Source of the DNA: an uncultured Collinsella sp. | GTDB taxonomy: Bacteria > Actinomycetota > Coriobacteriia > Coriobacteriales > Coriobacteriaceae | Length of the DNA stretch: 5,708 nucleotides | Direction of reading: 5' to 3' | NCBI GenBank assembly: GCA_902489955.1 | Contig: CABUBY010000105.1 | Span: 1 to 5,708 of the forward strand | Part shown: positions 1 through 5,708 of the stretch, in pieces | Position numbering within the stretch: position 1 is the first letter of the stretch | How the letters are laid out: every line of letters begins with the position of its first letter | Position numbers and translations under genes: made by a program | The notes under the pieces: generated by a model | The model's input: only the letters and a program-made list of their open reading frames with translations | Told to the model about the DNA's origin: nothing | Database searches by the model: none

Positions 1-1134
1 GTTGCCGTCCTCGACCTCGAGCGAAGCCGTGGTGCAGCCGAGCATCTGGGCATCATAGCTCACGTGCGACAGCAGCTTGCGGGCAATGCCCTCACGGCGA
101 TGTGCCGGGTCGACGGCGACATCCAGAATCTGCACATCACCGTCCACGACCATACCGCCGGCAAGGCCCAGCAGCTTGCCGTCGTCGTGTGCCACCCACC
201 AACTACGCGGCGCAGCGACGTCCTCGCCCAGTTCGGACAGGAACATGCCCGGCGTCCACGCCTCGTGTCCGGCACCTTCAAAGCAGGCAGCCTCCAGCGC
301 GCTCGCGCCCTCGGCATCCGCCGCGCCCATGGGACGGAACTGCAGATGACGACCGGCGAGCTCATCGGCAACGCCCGTAATTTCGCTCTGTGCACTCTCG
401 GCAAGACCAAGACGCTTGCGCTCGTTTTCCTCGGCATCCGAAAGGCGCGTGTAAATCGGCAGGACGCGGGCCGGATCGCCGTCACCCGCAGCGTGCGCGA
501 GCAGCAAGCCCTCGCCCGAAGGCCACCACAGGTCGCACTCCACGCAGCGGGCGGTCTCGTCCTCACCCAGCAGCTTGCCATAGCGCACGAGACCGTCACC
601 GGTCAGCTGAACCTGGTCCCAGTCCGCTGCTTGGCGCCACTCATCGAGCGCCACGGCGGCCTTGACCACGTGTTCGCGCTCAAATTGACGCTCGGGGCCC
701 TCATCGACCAGCATATACAGCGCCGGATACACCTCACCGCGCATAGCATCGGCCAAGATACCAAGCTTGCCGCGCACGCCAGCCTTCCACGCCGTCCAAG
801 CGCAAGCGTCGAGCGTCGACACGCCCAGCAGTGGAACATTGGCACCGCGCGCGAGGCCCTTGGCAGTGGAGATGCCGATGCGCACACCCGTAAACGACCC
901 CGGGCCGCGGCCGACCACGTAGTAACCAACATCGCTGCGATCCAGACCGGCTTGAGCCAGCACGCCATCAACGGTATTCACGAGCTCAACGTTGGCGTGA
1001 CGGCGACACATGTGGTCGCCACTCACGAGCTTCGTCTCGCCCGTCTGCCCATCAATCCAGCTTGCCGCGCAGGCAAGCATGTCGGTCGAGGTATCGAGCG
1101 CCACCACCAGCGCGTTGTCGTTATGCAAGCTCAT
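1..1134 (-). CDS. tsaB: TsaB-RimI fusion: t6A tRNA modification subunit joined to N-terminal protein acetyltransferase (partial, 3' end beyond window)
   Basis: The frame is open from an ATG at 1134 to the left edge, giving 378 codons without a stop, so the C-terminus is missing. Residues 1 to about 235 are TsaB, the non-catalytic ASKHA-fold partner of TsaD in making N6-threonylcarbamoyladenosine (t6A) at tRNA position 37. Seen there are D14-T15-S16 near the N-terminus, the family signature G75-R-G-P-G-S-F-T-G83, and a P-x-Y-x-R element at 226-230 that closes the domain. A polar linker (about 236-263) leads into a GNAT acetyltransferase domain like RimI, which acetylates ribosomal protein S18 in E. 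coli. Its acetyl-CoA loop reads R346-R-E-G-I-A351 after a V-A-V-D-P strand. About 115 residues of this domain are visible against roughly 150 in RimI, so some 30-40 are cut off. The start overlaps the end of tsaE by 14 bases and has only a weak AAGG upstream. An in-frame TGA seven codons before the ATG limits alternatives to CTG or TTG starts close by. Cytoplasmic; tsaD is expected next. Confidence 0.93.
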   Translation of the reverse strand, partial: MSLHNDNALVVALDTSTDMLACAASWIDGQTGETKLVSGDHMCRRHANVELVNTVDGVLAQAGLDRSDVGYYVVGRGPGSFTGVRIGISTAKGLARGANVPLLGVSTLDACAWTAWKAGVRGKLGILADAMRGEVYPALYMLVDEGPERQFEREHVVKAAVALDEWRQAADWDQVQLTGDGLVRYGKLLGEDETARCVECDLWWPSGEGLLLAHAAGDGDPARVLPIYTRLSDAEENERKRLGLAESAQSEITGVADELAGRHLQFRPMGAADAEGASALEAACFEGAGHEAWTPGMFLSELGEDVAAPRSWWVAHDDGKLLGLAGGMVVDGDVQILDVAVDPAHRREGIARKLLSHVSYDAQMLGCTTASLEVEDGN

Positions 1135-1627
1135 CTTGTACAGCCTTATCAATCAAATGGGAAAGCTCCATTGCGCGGTCACCGTGTGCCTCGAGCGTTA
1201 TCGTTCGCACATCGCTGTCGCCCTCATCACGCTTGAGCGTCACCGAAAGATACTCATCCGTCAGCTCGTCCTGGAATTGTTCGCCCCATTCCAGCAAGCA
1301 AGCACCCTCATAGCCCAGCACATCGAAAATGCCCGTATCCTCGAGCTCGTAGGCATGCTCCAGGCGGTATAGATCAAAGTGAAACAGCGGAATACGACCT
1401 TGATCGTGAACGGCCATGAGCGCAAACGTAGGGCTCGTAACCATATGCTCATCGCCCAGCCCGCGCGAGACGCCCTTGGTAAAGTGAGTTTTGCCCACTC
1501 CCAGGCCACCGGTCAGGATGAGCACATCGCCGTCCTCAAGGCACGGTGCAATTAGCTCGCCAAAGTACTCCGTATCGGCAGCGCAAGTCGTTTTGTAAGT
1601 ACCTACCCCCAGGCGCTCCAGGGACAT
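1121..1627 (-). CDS. tsaE: TsaE, tRNA t6A biosynthesis ATPase
   Basis: This 168-residue protein has the usual TsaE length (about 150-170). TsaE is the P-loop ATPase that binds the TsaB-TsaD complex and supports repeated cycles of threonylcarbamoyl transfer to A37 of ANN-decoding tRNAs. The Walker A motif is G40-G-L-G-V-G-K46-T47. The family blocks S-P-T-F (65-68), H-F-D-L-Y-R-L (83-89) and L-L-E-W (111-114) are all present and in order, so it looks catalytically intact. The ATG at 1627 follows an AAGGAG at 1633-1638 with a 5-base spacer. The gene starts 12 bases after the glycosylase gene ends and its tail overlaps the tsaB start, a pairing that fits two subunits of one complex. No oddities seen. 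Confidence 0.97.
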   Translation of the reverse strand: MSLERLGVGTYKTTCAADTEYFGELIAPCLEDGDVLILTGGLGVGKTHFTKGVSRGLGDEHMVTSPTFALMAVHDQGRIPLFHFDLYRLEHAYELEDTGIFDVLGYEGACLLEWGEQFQDELTDEYLSVTLKRDEGDSDVRTITLEAHGDRAMELSHLIDKAVQDELA

Positions 1628-1632
1628 ATATG

Positions 1633-1638
1633 CTCCTT
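1633..1638 (-). promoter_or_regulatory. Shine-Dalgarno site of tsaE
   Basis: AAGGAG on the minus strand, 5 bases (CATAT) before the ATG at 1627, in the 12-base gap after the glycosylase stop. Its first two bases come from the second TAA of the tandem stop. Confidence 0.8.
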
Positions 1639-1639
1639 A

Positions 1640-2260
1640 TTATTCCGAGGCGTCCTCTGGTGCGGGATGTCGCTCCAGATAGTCGCCCAGCATCTTAAAG
1701 TCTTCCTCCAGCAGCTCCTGCCACGCCGGATTGCGCAGCGCTGCTGCCGGATGGAACGTGGGCATTACTACAAAATGCCCCATCTGGTGGAACCTGCCGC
1801 GCAGCTTAGTAATGCCAATCTCGGTCTTAAGCACAAAGTGCGTCGCGGGGTTGCCGAGCGTCACGATAATATCAGGCCAGATGCTTCGAATCTGCTCACG
1901 CAAAAACGGCGAGCAAGCCAACACTTCCTCGGGACGCGGATTGCGGTTTCCCGGCGGGCGGCACTTAAGCACGTTGGCAATGTAGACGTCTTCGCGTTTG
2001 AGGCCCGCCAGCGACAAAATGCCGTTGAGGTCCTCGCCTGCCGCCCCCACAAAGGGCTCGCCCTGCAAATCCTCATTGCGGCCCGGCGCCTCACCAATAA
2101 ACATCACGCGAGCGCGGGGGTTTCCCACGCCAAACACGATATTGTGACGCGACTGGTAGAGCTGGCAGAGGTGACAATCGCCCAGAACGGCCTCAATTTC
2201 CTCGAGTGCGACCTCACGTGGTGCCTGATGGGTATGGCCGGGGATGTGCATGACGCCCAT
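1640..2260 (-). CDS. Family 4 (iron-sulfur) uracil-DNA glycosylase
   Basis: A 206-residue protein of the uracil-DNA glycosylase superfamily, best placed in family 4, which cuts uracil from DNA left by cytosine deamination or dUTP incorporation and so starts base excision repair. Four cysteines in the family 4 pattern (C29-x-x-C32, C100, C116) would bind a 4Fe-4S cluster. Motif 1 is G56-E-A-P-G60 followed by E63-D64, and P-F-V-G-A-A-G follows at 69-75. The block N96-V-L-K-C-R-P-P-G-N-R106 is typical. Motif 2 is F169-H170-P171-A-A-A-L-R. The E in motif 1 argues against family 5, which has G-L-A-P-G, and no UDGX-type insert is seen. The start at 2260 is chosen over M4 because a TAGGAG lies 5 bases upstream of it. 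The gene ends with tandem TAA TAA. Its place between alr and tsaE is not the textbook order for this cluster. Confidence 0.95.
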   Translation of the reverse strand: MGVMHIPGHTHQAPREVALEEIEAVLGDCHLCQLYQSRHNIVFGVGNPRARVMFIGEAPGRNEDLQGEPFVGAAGEDLNGILSLAGLKREDVYIANVLKCRPPGNRNPRPEEVLACSPFLREQIRSIWPDIIVTLGNPATHFVLKTEIGITKLRGRFHQMGHFVVMPTFHPAAALRNPAWQELLEEDFKMLGDYLERHPAPEDASE

Positions 2261-2265
2261 AGCGG

Positions 2266-2271
2266 CTCCTA
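2266..2271 (-). promoter_or_regulatory. Shine-Dalgarno site of the glycosylase gene, overlapping the alr stop
   Basis: TAGGAG on the minus strand. Its first three bases are the alr TAG stop, and a 5-base spacer CCGCT leads to the ATG at 2260. This supports the M1 start over M4 and predicts coupling with alr translation. Confidence 0.8.
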
Positions 2272-3414
2272 CACGTAGATCTTGTCGAGACGCATGCCAA
2301 AGCCGCAGGCGACCTCGTAGTTAATCGTTCCGCGCAGTCGGGCCATCTCGTCCATAGTGATCTCGGCATCGCCATCGCGGCCGACAATGATCATCTCGTC
2401 ACCATACTCGGCCTCGGGAATCTCGTGTGCCGGGTTGGACTGAATGGCGACCATAAACTGGTCCATGCAGATATTGCCAACCTGATGCACGCGCTCGCCG
2501 CGATACAGCACATCCATACGATTGGAAAGCGTACGCGATAGGCCATCGGCATAACCGATCGGCAGCGTGCAGATCTGAACGCGCGTACGCGGTACGCGGT
2601 AGGTAAAACCGTAGCCCACGCCCTCACCCATCGCAGGGTGTGCCACGCGCGTCACACGCGCATGGACGCTCATAACGGGATCAAGCTGCATCACGCGGCC
2701 ACTCAGCTCGCACGGCTGCATGCCATACAAGCCAACGCCGGCGCGGATCATATCAAAATGCATCGAGGGGTCGAGCATCGAGGACGGCGTGTTGGCGCAG
2801 TGCACGATACCGCACTCAAAACCCGCATCCTTAATGGCCTGAACGGCCTCGGTAAAGCGCTGACACTGCAGCTTGTAGTCCCAGCCCGAAGGTTCATCGG
2901 CCGTGGCGAAGTGCGTAAATACGCCGTCGCACTGAATACCGCGATGGAAATTTATACCGCGGACAAAGTCGAGCACCTGCGTGTAGTGAACGCCGATACG
3001 ATTCATGCCCGTCTCGATGGCGAGATGATACTTGCCCACTTTGCCCGCCGCGACGGCACATTCGCCATACGCAAGAGCAAAGTCAGACGTATAGACCGAG
3101 GGCATGATATCAAACTCGAGCAACGTCGGAATGGCCTCGATAGGCGGCTCGCTTAGGATGAGGATGGGTTTCGTAATCCCGCCCTGTCGGAGCTCAACGC
3201 CCTCGTTAACCGTCGCCACGGCAAACATGTCGGCACCGGCCGAATACATGATCTTGGCGCACTCAACAGCTCCATGACCATAAGCATCGGCCTTGACCAC
3301 GCAGCACAGGCGCTGACGTGGATTCAGCAAGTTCTTATAGGCCCTCGTGTTGCGACGGAGCGCCCCGCGGTCGATCTCGACCCAGGACCAGCGCGTCAAA
3401 TCGGCTTTGTTCAT
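2269..3414 (-). CDS. alr: Alanine racemase (PLP-dependent)
   Basis: This 381-residue enzyme has full family length and interconverts L- and D-alanine, supplying D-Ala for peptidoglycan. The N-terminal barrel carries the PLP lysine K41 in V-V-K-A-D-A-Y-G-H-G (39-48). The T-G-M-N-R139 block and I-R224-x-G match residues that contact the cofactor. In the C-terminal domain Y268 (G-Y-G-F-T-Y) is the second catalytic base, and C-M-D at 316-318 completes the substrate site. Two positions look unusual against well-studied enzymes: A132 stands where Geobacillus Alr has the carbamylated lysine K129, and the R-V-P-R motif near the end reads R375-L-D-K378 with M374 in the place of Y354. The ATG is 2 bases after the nnr stop and lacks a clear Shine-Dalgarno sequence, so translational coupling is likely. 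The stop codon is part of the glycosylase ribosome binding site. Confidence 0.97.
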   Translation of the reverse strand: MNKADLTRWSWVEIDRGALRRNTRAYKNLLNPRQRLCCVVKADAYGHGAVECAKIMYSAGADMFAVATVNEGVELRQGGITKPILILSEPPIEAIPTLLEFDIMPSVYTSDFALAYGECAVAAGKVGKYHLAIETGMNRIGVHYTQVLDFVRGINFHRGIQCDGVFTHFATADEPSGWDYKLQCQRFTEAVQAIKDAGFECGIVHCANTPSSMLDPSMHFDMIRAGVGLYGMQPCELSGRVMQLDPVMSVHARVTRVAHPAMGEGVGYGFTYRVPRTRVQICTLPIGYADGLSRTLSNRMDVLYRGERVHQVGNICMDQFMVAIQSNPAHEIPEAEYGDEMIIVGRDGDAEITMDEMARLRGTINYEVACGFGMRLDKIYV

Positions 3415-3416
3415 GA

Positions 3417-5033
3417 TTAGTCATCCGACCCTTCGTCCATGATTCCCAGATCTTCGAGCGCATCCTTTGCCGCCAGCTCCATGGCAGGACCGATCAAATC
3501 GATAAGATCGGTCGCGATAACGCTCTTCTCACCATACTCCGTCGCCGCGGCAAAACCGGCGTAGCTGTGAAGTGCGACGGCGTACGAATACAGCAACTCC
3601 CAACGATCCATCTCGTCGCGCATGGTGGCAAGCGTGCCGGCCAAAATACCCGCGAGAACATCACCCGAACCGGCAGTTGCCAGAGAAGCCGGACCCGAGA
3701 GCGGCAGCAGCACACGCTCAACGCCACAGATAGCCGTCGTCGGCCCCTTGGCAATGACCACCAGATTGTCGGAGCCTGCAGCCCAGACAACCTTCTGCGC
3801 GGCCGCAATCGCGGTACCAAGGTCGTTCACCTCGTCACCGGCAACCAGACGCGAAAGCTCACGATAGTGCGGCGTCATAACCAACGGCTGCTCGCGACGA
3901 TACATCTCGGGATTACTATCAATACCGTCAATGGCAATCTTAGCAAGGCAGTTGAGTGCATCGGCGTCCAAAATAAGCGGCACATCAAGCTCGAGCAAGC
4001 CCGAAACCACCTGCATAGCGCCGGCAGATGTCGTCATACCGGGACCGCACAGTACACAGCTGTACTTCTTTGCAATCTCGCACACAGTCATGCGCGCAGC
4101 GGCGCCAAAGGAGCCGCGGGAATCAGACGGAATAGCAAAGACGGGAATCGAAGGAAGTGCCATGCGAATAAGATTGGCGCAGGCGTCAGGAGCCGCGACT
4201 GCCACGTAACCAGCACCCGCGCGAGCTGCAGACTTGGCCGCCATAATGGCAGCACCAGGATATTGCGCAGATCCGGCGACAATAAGCACAGAGCCACGGG
4301 AATACTTATCGATATTCGTAGGTAGTGGAGCAAAGTAATCAACTAAGTCACCGGGCTCGACAATCTCGGCGGCGTGGTCGACATCATCGATGACCTCGTC
4401 AAGACGGTCGTAAAGATTGCCGCAGATCAAATCGCCAGCATACTCAGGGCCATCAGCGCTATACAGACCAATCTTGGGCGCAATCATCGTCACCGTATGC
4501 TCGGCACGAATGCAGTCGTCATCAACAACGCCCGTCTCGGCATTCAGGCCCGAGGGGACATCAATGGATACGACACAATCGGCGCATTCATTGACCGTAG
4601 GAATCCAGATGGAGAACGGCGCACGCAAATTTCCGTGGAACCCGGTACCAAAAATGGCATCGACAACAACATCGGCCTTATCGATCAAAACCTCGAGTTC
4701 GTCACGCGAGGGGCCGACGCAAACGTGCACATCGCGGCCGGCAGTACGACGAGCAACATGACGTGCCAGAGCAGCAGGAATCTCATCCGGCTCAACAGGA
4801 GAAACGATATCGACGTCCACACCCTTATGGCTCAGGATATCGGCGGCAACCCAACCGTCGCCGCCATTATTACCAAAACCGACCAGAACGAGAACCCGAT
4901 CGGGATTGAGCTTCAAGACCTCGTTGGCGGCAAACTCACCCGCCAGCTCCATAAGCTCGGCCTTCGAAGTCCCTTCGCGTTCGATGATATCCTCGAGACG
5001 AACGACTTCTTCGGTACTCAAAACCGGTTTCAT
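3417..5033 (-). CDS. nnr: Bifunctional NAD(P)HX repair enzyme: epimerase (N-terminal) and ADP/ATP-dependent dehydratase (C-terminal)
   Basis: At 538 residues this matches the fused two-domain form (E. coli YjeF/Nnr). It repairs hydrated, inactive NADH and NADPH: the N-terminal domain epimerises R- and S-NAD(P)HX and the C-terminal ribokinase-like domain dehydrates S-NAD(P)HX using ADP or ATP. The epimerase part (about 1-225) has G52-F-G-N-N-G-G-D-G60, V-D-A-I-F-G-T-G (124-131) and D158-V-P-S-G162. The dehydratase part (about 230-520) opens with K243-Y-S-R-G and A-G-S-A-Q-Y-P-G-A-A, then I-L-D-A-D-A-L (354-360), T387-P-H-Y-R-E392, K-G at 429-430, and A-G-S-G-D-V-L-A-G at 454-462. In the T-P-H block Y-R replaces the common P-G, while H389 and E392 are kept. 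The tail is acidic. The ATG directly abuts the acpS stop with no spacer, and its ribosome binding site lies within acpS codons. Cytoplasmic. Confidence 0.97.
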   Translation of the reverse strand: MKPVLSTEEVVRLEDIIEREGTSKAELMELAGEFAANEVLKLNPDRVLVLVGFGNNGGDGWVAADILSHKGVDVDIVSPVEPDEIPAALARHVARRTAGRDVHVCVGPSRDELEVLIDKADVVVDAIFGTGFHGNLRAPFSIWIPTVNECADCVVSIDVPSGLNAETGVVDDDCIRAEHTVTMIAPKIGLYSADGPEYAGDLICGNLYDRLDEVIDDVDHAAEIVEPGDLVDYFAPLPTNIDKYSRGSVLIVAGSAQYPGAAIMAAKSAARAGAGYVAVAAPDACANLIRMALPSIPVFAIPSDSRGSFGAAARMTVCEIAKKYSCVLCGPGMTTSAGAMQVVSGLLELDVPLILDADALNCLAKIAIDGIDSNPEMYRREQPLVMTPHYRELSRLVAGDEVNDLGTAIAAAQKVVWAAGSDNLVVIAKGPTTAICGVERVLLPLSGPASLATAGSGDVLAGILAGTLATMRDEMDRWELLYSYAVALHSYAGFAAATEYGEKSVIATDLIDLIGPAMELAAKDALEDLGIMDEGSDD

Positions 5034-5573
5034 CTATGCTCCTAGCGTATCTTGCGAAGCATCGCCCAGGTGCTCCGTCAATGCTGAATTCTGCAGCTGC
5101 TCAAGCTCATCTAAAACAGAGCGAGCCTCTTTAAATGTCTGCGCAACGCGTTCCTTGGTGCTCACCTTTTCTTCCTTAGGCTTAGGTCGAGCATCTTCGG
5201 TAATCGCGATGGCATTCGCAACGGCTAAGTCTCCTGTAAGCGTAATGGAAAGAGCGACCTCAATAACACCCAGCTCTTGAGCGATCTCGAGTGCACGGCC
5301 CGAAAGCAGCGCCTTCGGTTTGCCGAGTTTATCACGCGTTACCGAAACATCCTTGCGACCCACGCCTTGACTAAAACCCGTGCCAAGAGCTTTAAGCACC
5401 GCCTCGCGCGAAGCAAAGCGGCTCGCATAGTGAGCAGCGGGACGCGATGATGCATCGCAATAAGCACGCTCTTCTTCGGTAAACACACGCCGAGCAAACG
5501 ACGGCGTCTTTTCAAGAATTGATTTCATGCGGGAAATCTCGACGATATCAACGCCGATACCAGCTTCAGCCAT
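5034..5573 (-). CDS. acpS: Holo-[acyl-carrier-protein] synthase with extra C-terminal tail
   Basis: AcpS transfers 4'-phosphopantetheine from CoA to a serine of acyl carrier protein, activating fatty acid synthesis. Residues 1 to about 127 fit the family: G5-I-G-V-D9-I-V-E-I with the metal-binding Asp, R-F-A-S-R-E57-A-V-L-K61 with the metal-binding Glu and a conserved Lys, then G-T-G. The closing motif reads S109-I-T-L-T113, where B. subtilis AcpS has S-I-T-H-T, so the conserved His is Leu112. The usual K before E57 is R56. Family members run to about 120-125 residues; here 52 more follow (128-179), rich in K and E and probably helical (A-R-P-K-P-K-E-E-K, then V-L-D-E-L-E-Q-L-Q). I chose the ATG at 5573 over an in-frame ATG at 5585: GGAGGT sits 4 bases upstream of the former, the latter has no ribosome binding site, and the family begins just before G-I-G-V-D. 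First gene of the operon. Confidence 0.93.
   Translation of the reverse strand: MAEAGIGVDIVEISRMKSILEKTPSFARRVFTEEERAYCDASSRPAAHYASRFASREAVLKALGTGFSQGVGRKDVSVTRDKLGKPKALLSGRALEIAQELGVIEVALSITLTGDLAVANAIAITEDARPKPKEEKVSTKERVAQTFKEARSVLDELEQLQNSALTEHLGDASQDTLGA
5039..5044 (-). promoter_or_regulatory. Shine-Dalgarno site of nnr inside the acpS 3' end
   Basis: TAGGAG on the minus strand, 5 bases (CATAG) before the nnr ATG. It is read as part of the last acpS codons (CTA GGA GCA), so the final Leu-Gly-Ala of AcpS may be constrained by this site. Confidence 0.8.
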
Positions 5574-5577
5574 GTTC

Positions 5578-5583
5578 ACCTCC
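5578..5583 (-). promoter_or_regulatory. Shine-Dalgarno site that fixes the acpS start
   Basis: GGAGGT on the minus strand with spacer GAAC before the ATG at 5573. It overlaps the upstream in-frame ATG at 5585, which has no comparable site before it, so the longer reading adding M-E-V-N is unlikely. Confidence 0.85.
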
Positions 5584-5602
5584 ATATCGCACAGACTAAG
5601 TT

Positions 5603-5632
5603 ATTGTAGCCCGTTCACAGAAGATGCGACAA
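5603..5632 (-). promoter_or_regulatory. Candidate sigma-70-type promoter, proximal, for the acpS operon
   Basis: Minus strand: -35 TTGTCG (5627-5632), 18-base spacer, -10 TACAAT (5603-5608). It matches the consensus at 4 of 6 and 5 of 6 positions. Transcription would start near 5596, giving a leader of about 23 bases before the acpS ATG that includes the GGAGGT. Assigned by eye only. Confidence 0.55.
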
Positions 5633-5638
5633 ACGAGG

Positions 5639-5668
5639 GTTATAAAACACAGCTACTATGTGAGACAA
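5639..5668 (-). promoter_or_regulatory. Candidate sigma-70-type promoter, distal, for the acpS operon
   Basis: Minus strand: -35 TTGTCT (5663-5668), 18-base spacer, -10 TATAAC (5639-5644). It has the same layout and match quality (4 of 6, 5 of 6) as the proximal candidate 36 bases downstream. Its start point would fall close to the -35 of the proximal promoter. Only one of the two may be active. Confidence 0.45.
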
Positions 5669-5682
5669 AAGCCCGTAAACGC

Positions 5683-5708
5683 AAAAAAGGGGGAGGCCGC
5701 GAGGCCTC
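5683..5708 (-). terminator. Rho-independent terminator of the gene upstream of acpS (cut by window edge)
   Basis: Read on the minus strand: GAGGCC, loop TCGC, GGCCTC, then CCCC and six T. The six-pair GC stem is visible. The CCCC between stem and T-run probably pairs with a GGGG just past the window edge, extending the stem to about ten pairs. It precedes the acpS promoters, so it should end a minus-strand transcript arriving from the right and separate it from this operon. Confidence 0.8.

Noticed and set aside
64..1236. A 390-codon open frame on the plus strand opposite tsaB-rimI
   Set aside because: It lies fully antisense to a protein with clear TsaB and RimI motifs. Its translation is rich in R, A and H with no recognisable domain. 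High-GC coding strands often leave the complementary frame open by chance.
3567..4325. A 252-codon open frame on the plus strand opposite nnr
   Set aside because: It is antisense to the conserved dehydratase domain, has no recognisable motif and lacks supporting context. It is a shadow of codon bias.
4374..5045. A 223-codon open frame on the plus strand opposite the nnr N-terminal domain
   Set aside because: It mirrors the epimerase domain and ends in the acpS/nnr junction. No domain is recognised, so I treat it as a shadow.
5034..5573. Lower GC in acpS than in tsaB-rimI as a sign of transfer
   Set aside because: A hand count gives 29 of 60 GC at 5101-5160 and 41 of 60 at 241-300, but another tsaB stretch (661-720) gives 34 of 60. 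The shift is mild, the genes share one operon and acpS is a core gene in its usual place.
5574..5585. Upstream in-frame ATG adding four residues (M-E-V-N) to AcpS
   Set aside because: The added codons consist largely of the GGAGGT ribosome binding site for the ATG at 5573, and no such site precedes 5585.
5608..5676. Direct repeat AGCCCGT at 5608-5614 and 5670-5676 in the acpS leader, as a possible operator
   Set aside because: Seven bases is short, the two copies sit at different places relative to the two candidate promoters, and neither copy is palindromic. Chance is a sufficient explanation.
1..5708. Mobile elements, CRISPR arrays, tRNA or rRNA genes, or an undescribed defence-type system
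   Set aside because: I saw no transposase, no spaced repeats, no tRNA or rRNA signature, and no room between the genes. Every long coding frame on the minus strand is a known housekeeping family.

Overview
The window is one compact block of housekeeping genes, all transcribed on the minus strand (right to left). Six protein genes fill 1..5573 almost without spacers. The only non-coding stretch is the 135-base leader at the right end, so no gene-free stretch exceeds 300 bases. The GC content is moderately high. The order acpS - nnr - alr - (uracil-DNA glycosylase) - tsaE - tsaB/rimI is the classic actinobacterial arrangement, in which tsaD usually follows. Protein style, gene order and the GC-rich terminator with a T-run suggest a gut actinobacterium of the class Coriobacteriia, for example near Collinsella. 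That placement is inference from general resemblance, not from a search.

Layout in transcription order. At 5683..5708 a Rho-independent terminator on the minus strand, cut by the window edge, ends an upstream gene that is not seen. Two candidate sigma-70-type promoters follow in tandem (5639..5668 and 5603..5632). Then come acpS (5034..5573, holo-ACP synthase with an unusual C-terminal tail), nnr (3417..5033, bifunctional NAD(P)HX epimerase/dehydratase), alr (2269..3414, alanine racemase), a family 4 uracil-DNA glycosylase (1640..2260), tsaE (1121..1627) and a tsaB-rimI fusion (1..1134) that runs off the left edge. Junctions are 0, 2, 8 and 12 bases apart, and the last is a 14-base overlap. 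This supports a single polycistronic transcript with translational coupling.

The products serve unrelated core jobs: activation of acyl carrier protein for lipid synthesis, repair of damaged NAD(P)H, D-alanine supply for peptidoglycan, removal of uracil from DNA, and t6A37 modification of tRNA (TsaB, TsaE and presumably TsaD) together with N-terminal acetylation by RimI.

I found no previously undescribed system here. The points worth a second look are local. AcpS lacks the usual histidine in its C-terminal S-x-T-H-T-type motif and carries about 50 extra charged residues. Alr has alanine where the carbamylated lysine normally sits. TsaB and RimI are fused in one polypeptide. A DNA repair gene sits inside the cell-wall/tRNA-modification operon.
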